Source of the DNA: Geothrix sp.
GTDB lineage: Bacteria > Acidobacteriota > Holophagae > Holophagales > Holophagaceae
NCBI GenBank assembly: GCA_025361045.1
Contig: JANYAZ010000126.1
Coordinates: 1 to 45,248, forward strand
DNA: 45,248 nt
Direction: 5' to 3'
A model generated the notes under the pieces. It saw only the letters and a list, made by a program, of their open reading frames with translations, was not told where the DNA came from and searched no databases. The stretch's first letter is position 1; each line of letters begins with the position of its first letter. Positions 38,938-45,248 of this stretch are shown piece by piece. Both the position numbers and the translations under genes were made by a program.

Positions 38938-41045
38938 TGCCCCTGCCCCGTTCCGTCCCAGCCCTGCTTTTGTCGATCATCCCTGCCCTCGCAGCCCAGC
39001 CCCCCCTGAGGATCGGCCTCGATACCCAGGCCACGGAATGGATCGTGTCCCTGGAGGGCGGTGGTCAGGTCTGTGACCGGGCGGGCAAGCCCCTGCTGAA
39101 GCTGGCACCGGAGGAAAAACTGCGCATCTGGTGGGACAGCCGCGGCGTGTCGGATCCCACCAGCGAGTACCGCATCCAGGTGGGACGACCTCACCCAGCC
39201 GCCGAAGCAGTCACCCTGATGAAGCGGCTAAAGGAACTGGGAGAAGCTCCGGATCGCGTAAAAGTGCCCGACGCCGACACCTGGCGCGTCCTGACCGGCC
39301 ACTTCCGGGAAGCCAGTGAGGCTGAGCCCGTGCTTCAGAAACTCCAGGACCTGGGTTACGACGAACTCTGGGTGGCCTCGGAAGCCCGTGCCAGCCTGCC
39401 GCGCAAAGGCCGGGCCCTGTACGCCATCACGGAACGCTACGAGCGCCGGCCCCTGCCCACGGCGGGCGTGTGGCTGAAACCCGCCGGCGAGTTGTCGATC
39501 CTCCAGGGCAAGGGGCGCTATCGGGGCAAGGTCGAGATCCTTCCCAATGCCCAGGGACGCCTGACAGTGGTCAACACCCTGGACCTGGAAACCTACCTGC
39601 GTGGGGTGGTGCCCAAGGAGATGGGGGCCTGGGAATTCCCTTCGCTCGAAGCCCTCAAGGCCCAGGCTGTCGCAGCGCGTACTTACGCTGTGGCCAACCG
39701 GGGTAAGCGCGCGGCGGACGGTTTCGACATGGGCGATACGGTGGCCGATCAAGTCTATGGCGGCCGCGACGGCGAACAGGCCCTCACAGATCGCGCCATC
39801 CTGGAAACCGAAGGCCTCTTTGCGACCTATGGTGGGAAGCCCATCCAGGCCCTGTTCATGGCCAATTGCGGCGGTCACACCACGGACGTGAGCCTGGTCT
39901 TCGGCGGTGACGCACCCTACCTGCGGGCCGTGCCCTGCTATCCGGCCAAGCCCATGACCCTGCCTTATGCCTCAGGGGTCACGGCTCCAACCGAAAGCCA
40001 GCAGCCCTGGCTCAGCTGGGAGCTGCTGCGCCTGGCCTCCATGGCCATTCCTACGGATTGGCTCTCGGGTGACCGGCTGGTGAAGGCCGCCGCCGCAGAG
40101 GATCTGGTCCTTCCCGTCCGGATCCTCCAGCAGCGGCTGGCCTTGGACCTTCGACCGCTGGCGCGCGAGGGGAACCTGCACCTCGCATTGGCCCGGGCCT
40201 TTGGGTTTCAGCGGATCGTGGAGGGTCAGGAACGGCCCCAGGACGCGGCGTATTTTCTTCCCGACTCCCTGCCTGATGATCGCCTGCTGGCCTCCTTCCT
40301 GACGCGCCGGGGGGTGGTTTCCGCCTCCTCCTGGTCAGTCACCGAACCCATCACCCTCCGCCAGGCGCTACAGACCCTGGGCCACCTCTGGCAAGAGCTG
40401 GAACCCTTTGCGCCTGGTGAGGGATCCCTGCTGATGGACCGACAGGTGCGACGGAAGCGGGGGGGGCCGGAACCCCTCCCCCTGGCTTCCAACCTGCTAC
40501 TGGCGGAGGAGGGCCCTGATGGCAGCCTCCGCCTGGTGGCCAGATCCGAAATCCAGGTCGGGGATCGACTCAAATGGATTCCCGGCGAGGAAGGACCCGT
40601 CCAGGTCCTGGTGCGCCGACTCGATCCGGATGGCGCCGCCTGGGACCGCTACAACCCCACGGCTCACTGGCGGGTGGAATACACTGAGGCAGACCTGCTG
40701 GCCATGGTTCGCAAACGCATCAACGTCGGGGGCATCCGTGAATTGAAGGCCCAGCACAACGATCAGGGTCGCGTCCTCGACCTGACCCTCATCGACACCC
40801 AGGGAGCCCCACACCGGGTGCACGGCATGCACATCCGAGGCCTGCTGGGCCTCAAGGACAATGTCTTCCACTGGCTCACCGTGGGTCAGGGCGCGAAGCG
40901 CCGCTGGATCTTCTATGGCCGGGGCTGGGGCCATGGGCTGGGCATGTGCCAGACGGGTGCCTACGGCATGGCCCTGGAGGGAGCCACCTTCCAGCAGGTC
41001 CTTCAGCACTACTACCCGGGCATGAACCTCCAGCGGGTGGATTGA
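38934..41045 (+). CDS. SpoIID/LytB-domain peptidoglycan glycosylase-like protein with SPOR domain
   Basis: A 703-residue exported protein. Signal peptide MMPLPRSVPALLLSIIPALAAQ; SPOR-like domain at about 78-150 (YRIQVGRPHPAAEAVTLMKR ... LQDLGYDELWV), which binds denuded glycan; SpoIID core from about 180 with VVNTLDLETYLRGVVPKEM (catalytic Glu at 229) and LKAQAVAARTYA, closing with GRGWGHGLGMCQTGAYGMA. The core is interrupted by an insert of about 330 residues containing SLH-like helical segments. SpoIID enzymes are lytic transglycosylases cleaving stem-peptide-free glycan. ATG overlaps the upstream stop by four bases. Confidence 0.87.
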   Translation: MMPLPRSVPALLLSIIPALAAQPPLRIGLDTQATEWIVSLEGGGQVCDRAGKPLLKLAPEEKLRIWWDSRGVSDPTSEYRIQVGRPHPAAEAVTLMKRLKELGEAPDRVKVPDADTWRVLTGHFREASEAEPVLQKLQDLGYDELWVASEARASLPRKGRALYAITERYERRPLPTAGVWLKPAGELSILQGKGRYRGKVEILPNAQGRLTVVNTLDLETYLRGVVPKEMGAWEFPSLEALKAQAVAARTYAVANRGKRAADGFDMGDTVADQVYGGRDGEQALTDRAILETEGLFATYGGKPIQALFMANCGGHTTDVSLVFGGDAPYLRAVPCYPAKPMTLPYASGVTAPTESQQPWLSWELLRLASMAIPTDWLSGDRLVKAAAAEDLVLPVRILQQRLALDLRPLAREGNLHLALARAFGFQRIVEGQERPQDAAYFLPDSLPDDRLLASFLTRRGVVSASSWSVTEPITLRQALQTLGHLWQELEPFAPGEGSLLMDRQVRRKRGGPEPLPLASNLLLAEEGPDGSLRLVARSEIQVGDRLKWIPGEEGPVQVLVRRLDPDGAAWDRYNPTAHWRVEYTEADLLAMVRKRINVGGIRELKAQHNDQGRVLDLTLIDTQGAPHRVHGMHIRGLLGLKDNVFHWLTVGQGAKRRWIFYGRGWGHGLGMCQTGAYGMALEGATFQQVLQHYYPGMNLQRVD

Positions 41046-41124
41046 ATTCATCGGGTATTCCCCATCCAGGGATTGACGCCAGGCCCTAAACGACCGAGGT
41101 TGGACTCCCCTAAGGAGGCTGGGC

Positions 41125-42072
41125 ATGGCCTTGGATGCATGGATCCTCAATGCGCCGCTGAAGGTGCTGCGGCAGGAGGATCATCCCTACCGAGAGACCA
41201 CCCTGGCCACCCTGGGTCGTCACGAGCTTGGCTTGTGCCGGCGCGTGACGACCTCGCAACCGGGCTGTGAGCTCTTCCTCGATGGTCGCTCCATCTTCCT
41301 GCCCGGGGCAGCCGCCCCGGAACGGGCCTGGTTCGAACTCTGCCGGGAACTCGGCTACGAGCCAGCCCGCCACTGGGACTGGGATCCGGCGCTCATTCTG
41401 TTTCAACAGGTGGTGCCGGCCCTGGCGTCGGATTGGCATGAGCCACCCCTGACCTTGAACAGCCAGGGGTTACCGGATGGCGTGCTCAGTCTGGCCGGGT
41501 TGCGCCAGAGCTTCGCCGAAGCCGTGGCCGGGCTTCGCCGGGAACATCCGGGACCCGTGGGCGCGAAGGTGGTCGAAACCTTCGAGTGGCTCCCCCTGCG
41601 AGCCGTGGTCTTCCACGACGATGCCCAGTTGCCCCTGGACTTCGAGGGCACCGGCCCCTGTGGCCGGGTGTCCCTATGGCTCGGCATCCATCATGATCGG
41701 CCGGTGGTCCTTGAGGGACAGTCAGCCGCATCTGCGTCCGGTCGATGGACCGCCGAGCCTGTCGATGCCCGCGGTCCTGCCGAAGTGTTCCTGACGGCTG
41801 CGGGCCTCGACCCCGAGCCACCGAAAGGCTTCGAGGCGGCACTCCAGAACGCACTGCAACGCCTCTGTCATTGGATGGAAGGCCCTCTGGACGCCTACCG
41901 CCGCACCTACCCCGTGGGCATCTCGTGGCATCACGGTCGCCGGGAACGCCTGCTGGGTCGGACCATTGTCGATGTGCGCGCCGGTGATCCGCCCAGGCTC
42001 GTCCTCGACGATGGCACCGAGATCACCATCGATTCGGATCCCGTCCCCTCCTGGGAGCACGGTGGGATTTAG
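41125..42072 (+). CDS. Conserved-looking hypothetical protein
   Basis: A 315-residue soluble protein I do not recognise. Features: no signal peptide or membrane segment, an early MALDAWILNAPLKVLRQED, Trp-rich patch GYEPARHWDWDPALI, a central strand-rich region (VVETFEWLPLRAVVFHDD, CGRVSLWLGIHHDRPVVLEG) and a final small beta domain RTIVDVRAGDPPRLVLDDGT. The ribosome site AAGGAGG is excellent, so it is a real gene. It converges on the formate dehydrogenase gene with a 4-base overlap of the stop codons, which does not suggest a shared function. Confidence 0.8.
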   Translation: MALDAWILNAPLKVLRQEDHPYRETTLATLGRHELGLCRRVTTSQPGCELFLDGRSIFLPGAAAPERAWFELCRELGYEPARHWDWDPALILFQQVVPALASDWHEPPLTLNSQGLPDGVLSLAGLRQSFAEAVAGLRREHPGPVGAKVVETFEWLPLRAVVFHDDAQLPLDFEGTGPCGRVSLWLGIHHDRPVVLEGQSAASASGRWTAEPVDARGPAEVFLTAAGLDPEPPKGFEAALQNALQRLCHWMEGPLDAYRRTYPVGISWHHGRRERLLGRTIVDVRAGDPPRLVLDDGTEITIDSDPVPSWEHGGI

Positions 42073-44729
42073 GCCTTTCGCAGGGAGACGGCCGTGACCT
42101 TGTACTCGGGGGTTCCGGTGGTGGCGTCGCGGCCGGTACCCGTGGCCCGATTCACGCAAGCCTCCACCGCCTGGAAGGTGGCAAAGGGTTCGCCGGGCCG
42201 CACCGCCTCGGTCAGGTGGGCGGGAAGCGTGAAGGCCCCATGGCGACTGCGCACGTGGACGGCCTGTCCCTCCAGCACCCCAAGGTCCGCAGCATCGACC
42301 GGATGAAGGTCCAACTGGCCCTCGGGACAGAGCTCCGAGTTGCGGGTCCTGCGCGTCATGGTCGCCGCATTGAAGTGGAAGAGGCTCCGCCCGGTGTTCA
42401 ACAGGAACGGATGCGCCGCATCCCGGGCCTCCTGGCTGGGAAGCCAGGCCAAGGCCCGGAAGGTCGCCCGACCCCCACCTTGGAAGGCGCCTTCATGCAG
42501 CACGGGCGTGCCCGGGTGGCCCTCCGAAGGACAGGGCCACTGGAGGCCGCCTTCCCGATCCAGCCGTCCGTGGCTGATCCCCGAGATGGCCGGCCACGTG
42601 CGGCGGGCCTCGTCCCAGACCGCGGCCGCAGTGGCAAAGGGGAACTGGGCCCCGGCTCCGAGGCGTTCAGCGAGGCCACAGAGGATGTCCAGGTCCGTCC
42701 GGCTCGAGCCCTTCGGCGGCAGCACCTCGCGCACCCGCTGGACCCGGCGTTCGCCGTTCATGTAGGTGCCCTCCTTTTCGAAGGGACTCGCGGCGGGCAG
42801 GAAGACCGTGCCGAAGGCCTGGGCGGTTTCCGTCAGGAAGAGGTCCACCACGATGAGAGCGTCAAGCCCGTTGAGGTTCTCCGCCGTCGCCTCGGCATTG
42901 GGATGGCTGAGCAGCGGATCGTAGCCGATGACCAGCAGCGCCTTGATGCGGCTATCCCCGGCCGCATCCACCATGTCCAGGGCCGTGAGGCCCGGCTCCG
43001 TGGGCAGGTTCGCGCCCCAGACGGCCTGGTGCAGGTCGCGCGCCTGGCTGATCTTCTGGTAGCCCGTCAGGCGCGAGGGCTCGCAGCCCATCTGGGCACT
43101 GCCCTGCACGTTGTTCTGGCCGCGGAGGGGATTCACACCGGCGCCGGGCCGCCCGACATTGCCTGTGAGCAGGGCCAGTTGGGCCAGGGCAGCGACGCCA
43201 TCGGTGCCCTGGATGTGCTCGGTGACGCCGAGACCATGCAGACACATGGCCGGCTTGACCGTGGCATAGCGGATGGCCGCCCGGCGGATGTCCTGGGCCG
43301 GTACCCCGCACACCTCGGCCGCCGCTTCGGGCGTCCAGGCCAGCGTCGACGCCGCGAAGACCGCCACCCCGTCCGTGCGAGCCTCCAGGAAGGCCGCATC
43401 CGAAAGACCTTCGTCGAGGATCACCCGCGCCATGGCCAAAAACAAAGGCAGGTTGGTACCCGGTTGCGGCGCGAGATGGACCTCCGCCAGCGCGGCCAAC
43501 TCGGTCCGCCGGGGATCGATGACGACCAGCGGAACACCCGCCCGGGCCCGCTGCCGGATCCGCGCACCCACGATGGGGTGGTTCTCGGTGGGATTGGCCC
43601 CCACCACCATGATCAGTCCGGCGCGCTCGATGTCGGCAAAGCTGTTGGTGGCGGCGCCGGTGCCGAAGCTCTGCCCCAGTCCCGCGGCACTGGGGGCGTG
43701 ACAGACGCGGGCGCAGCAGTCCACGTTGTGCGTATGCAACACGAGCCGCGCGAACTTCTGGGCCAGGTAGTTCTCCTCGTTCGTCACCCGACTGGAAGCC
43801 AGCACACCCGTCTTTCCTTCGGCCCGGCGCAGGGCCGAAGCCGCTGCGTCCAGGGCCTCATCCCAGGACACTTCCATCCAGGCGTTGCCGCGCCGGATCA
43901 TGGGGGCGGTGATCCGATCGGGCGCGTCATTGAACCCGAAACCATAGCGGCCCTTCACGCAGAGATGCCCCAGGTTCACGGGGGCGTCGAGGGTGGGCCG
44001 CACTTCCGTGATCCGCCCCTCCTTCACGCCCACCTGCATCTCGCAGCCCGTGCCGCAGTAGGGACAGGTCGTCCGCACCCAGCGGTCCGGCAGGCCATGC
44101 GCCAGTCTGGACACATCCTCGATGGCGCCCGTGGGGCAGGCGTCCGCACAGCCCCCGCAGCTCACGCAGCCGCTCCCTGCCAGCCCGGCCGCAAGCTGAG
44201 GCACGGGCCTCACGTCCATGCCGCGCCCCGCGAAAGTCCAGACATCCTGGCCCTGCACCTCTTCACAGATACGGACACAGCGTCCGCAGGCCACGCACCA
44301 GGAGAGGTCCACATCAAGGTAGGGATGCTCCGGGTGTTTCAGCTCTGCCCGCCGTCCCCCCGTGGGTTCCACCCCGTAGGTATCCAGCAGGGTGCGGAAG
44401 GGCTTGCCGGTCAGGCGCGCGGGATCCTCCACGGGGATGTGGGCGGCATAACGCTCCAGCATGGTCTTGCGGAAAGCCTCAAGGTCGGGCGTGTGGGTTT
44501 TCACCTCCATGCCCGCCCGCACCTCCGTCGCACAGGCGCAGAGGGGCCGGGGCTCACCGAGCACTTCCACCTCGCAAAGGCGGCAGGTGGAGGCCGGCTT
44601 CAAGCGAGGATCCGAACAGAGCGTCGGGAGGTCGATGCCAATGCCCCGGCAAAGGGCCAACAGGGTCGTGCCTGCCGCGGCCTCCTGGTCCTGGCCGTTC
44701 ACCCGCAGTCGGATGAGGGTTCGATTCAC
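42069..44729 (-). CDS. Formate dehydrogenase, alpha (catalytic) subunit, cysteine form
   Basis: An 886-residue Mo/W-bis-PGD enzyme oxidising formate to CO2. Order: N-terminal [2Fe-2S] domain (C38, C49, C52, C64), two [4Fe-4S] ferredoxin motifs (CVACGRCVRIC and CVSCGGCADAC), the catalytic-domain [4Fe-4S] site (CPYCGTGC ... LCVKG) and catalytic NVDCCARVCHAPS, where Cys replaces selenocysteine of FdhH. The H-x3-C-x2-C-x5-C cluster found between the 2Fe-2S and ferredoxin parts of many relatives is missing (no Cys in residues 70-140). GTG at 44729 with GGAGA ahead is the start. No beta or gamma subunit, FdhD or Mo-cofactor gene is adjacent, so its electron partner is unknown. Confidence 0.92.
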   Translation of the reverse strand: MNRTLIRLRVNGQDQEAAAGTTLLALCRGIGIDLPTLCSDPRLKPASTCRLCEVEVLGEPRPLCACATEVRAGMEVKTHTPDLEAFRKTMLERYAAHIPVEDPARLTGKPFRTLLDTYGVEPTGGRRAELKHPEHPYLDVDLSWCVACGRCVRICEEVQGQDVWTFAGRGMDVRPVPQLAAGLAGSGCVSCGGCADACPTGAIEDVSRLAHGLPDRWVRTTCPYCGTGCEMQVGVKEGRITEVRPTLDAPVNLGHLCVKGRYGFGFNDAPDRITAPMIRRGNAWMEVSWDEALDAAASALRRAEGKTGVLASSRVTNEENYLAQKFARLVLHTHNVDCCARVCHAPSAAGLGQSFGTGAATNSFADIERAGLIMVVGANPTENHPIVGARIRQRARAGVPLVVIDPRRTELAALAEVHLAPQPGTNLPLFLAMARVILDEGLSDAAFLEARTDGVAVFAASTLAWTPEAAAEVCGVPAQDIRRAAIRYATVKPAMCLHGLGVTEHIQGTDGVAALAQLALLTGNVGRPGAGVNPLRGQNNVQGSAQMGCEPSRLTGYQKISQARDLHQAVWGANLPTEPGLTALDMVDAAGDSRIKALLVIGYDPLLSHPNAEATAENLNGLDALIVVDLFLTETAQAFGTVFLPAASPFEKEGTYMNGERRVQRVREVLPPKGSSRTDLDILCGLAERLGAGAQFPFATAAAVWDEARRTWPAISGISHGRLDREGGLQWPCPSEGHPGTPVLHEGAFQGGGRATFRALAWLPSQEARDAAHPFLLNTGRSLFHFNAATMTRRTRNSELCPEGQLDLHPVDAADLGVLEGQAVHVRSRHGAFTLPAHLTEAVRPGEPFATFQAVEACVNRATGTGRDATTGTPEYKVTAVSLRKA

Positions 44730-44784
44730 CGCGTGGTCTCCAGAAGGGTGGGCGCCGAGCAGTATGCGCCGGGCCGCCAGGAGT

Positions 44785-45213
44785 TCAAGCCTCCAGCTGC
44801 TCCCAACGCACGCTGAAGTGATCGAGGATGCCCTGTCGTTCGGCCCGCTCCTGCTCTGCAATGCTGGTGTAGGGATGGCGGAACACCACCCGCCGGACAC
44901 CGCGGCGCACCAGCGCTCGGCAGCAGGTCAGGCAGGGTTCGTGTGTCACGTAGGCGGTGGCCACGGCACCATCGCAAAAACCGAGGGCGTTCTCCTCGGC
45001 GTGGCTGGTGTGCAGGCAGCGCTGGCCGGGCTTGCATGTGTCCGGGGTGCAGTGGGCCATGCCGGGCAATGCCCCATTGAAGCCCGCCGCCGCCACGCCG
45101 CCATCGGCCCGCAGCAGCACGGCGCCCACCTTGAGACGACAGCAGGTGCCCAGGCGGCTGAGCTCCAGCGCCATGTTCATGAAGACTTCATCCTTGAGCT
45201 GCGAGCGGGACAT
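44785..45213 (-). CDS. Deoxycytidylate/cytidine deaminase-family zinc protein
   Basis: A 142-residue zinc hydrolase of the dCMP deaminase group. The zinc ligands are His in the HAEENAL motif (SHAEENALG), where the Glu is the proton shuttle, and the two cysteines of PCLTCC. The opening DEVFMNMALELSRLGTCCRLKVGAVLL and the Cys-rich stretch HCTPDTCKPGQRCLHTSHAE (extra zinc ligands in ComE/dCMP deaminases) fit dCMP deaminase. ATG at 45213 with GAGG ahead is preferred; ATG codons at 45237-45240 at the window edge are possible. It is upstream of the formate dehydrogenase gene on the same strand, 55 bases away. Confidence 0.88.
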   Translation of the reverse strand: MSRSQLKDEVFMNMALELSRLGTCCRLKVGAVLLRADGGVAAAGFNGALPGMAHCTPDTCKPGQRCLHTSHAEENALGFCDGAVATAYVTHEPCLTCCRALVRRGVRRVVFRHPYTSIAEQERAERQGILDHFSVRWEQLEA

Positions 45214-45248
45214 GCGGACCTCGGGGTGGGGCTTCATCATCGCAAGAA

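Noticed and set aside
42216-44816. 866-residue plus-strand open frame opposite the formate dehydrogenase gene
   Set aside because: Composition typical of antisense of GC-rich genes, no domain; the minus strand has full cluster and catalytic motifs.

Overview
The window reads as ordinary chromosome from a GC-rich, Gram-negative bacterium. Outer-membrane features (TonB-type protein, beta-barrel protein ending in Phe, SPOR/SpoIID and LysM cell-envelope proteins), a ferrous-iron FeoAB system, a molybdenum/tungsten formate dehydrogenase and a futile-free mix of short operons suggest an anaerobic or facultative organism; the overall gene style is reminiscent of Acidobacteriota of the Holophaga/Geothrix kind. 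That placement is inference from protein flavour only. No rRNA, tRNA, CRISPR array, prophage or complete insertion sequence was seen.

Layout. 1-2.2 kb: a sugar ABC transporter (binding protein plus an ATPase that stops about 190 residues early). 2.4-4.0 kb: a glyoxalase-II-like hydrolase and a YdhF-type aldo/keto reductase. 4.0-6.6 kb: feoA-feoB plus a 52-residue Cys-rich FeoB-associated protein. 6.7-13.1 kb: housekeeping genes (pgsA, a repeat-bearing RluB-type pseudouridine synthase, DUF2721 protein, ribA, nrnA, adenosine deaminase, a Fur-family regulator) and a divergent tautomerase-like/winged-helix fusion. 13.2-16.5 kb: methyltransferase, MFS exporter, GNAT acetyltransferase and the RNase P RNA gene. 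16.5-20.9 kb: TonB-type protein, a large membrane-bound chemoreceptor-like coiled-coil protein with an unrecognised C-terminal half, and recO. 20.9-27.6 kb: Spy-like periplasmic protein, exported transglutaminase-like protein, MarR regulator, Uup-type ABC-F ATPase and two paralogous exported coiled-coil proteins ending at a strong terminator. 27.6-31.4 kb: beta-barrel protein, degenerate Smr protein, PfkB kinase and LysM protein. 31.4-34.7 kb: rsmG, an AT-rich island, a YbeY with a basic AT-hook-like tail, a TPR-like membrane protein and yebC. 34.7-41.0 kb: M14 peptidase and membrane protein on one strand; on the other a Gfo/Idh oxidoreductase (preceded by the relic of a second copy), a serine hydrolase and a SpoIID/SPOR protein coupled by 4-base overlaps. 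41.1-45.2 kb: an unrecognised protein, a formate dehydrogenase large subunit and a dCMP-deaminase-like protein.

I see no single large new system. The most interesting items are the chemoreceptor-like protein with a novel C-terminal region, the tautomerase-fold/winged-helix fusion, the AT-rich island with a promoter/operator layout ahead of a chimeric-looking ybeY, the recombination scar at the Gfo/Idh gene, and the paralogous pair of Lys-tailed coiled-coil exported proteins. All functional statements rest on reading protein motifs by eye; no database search was run.
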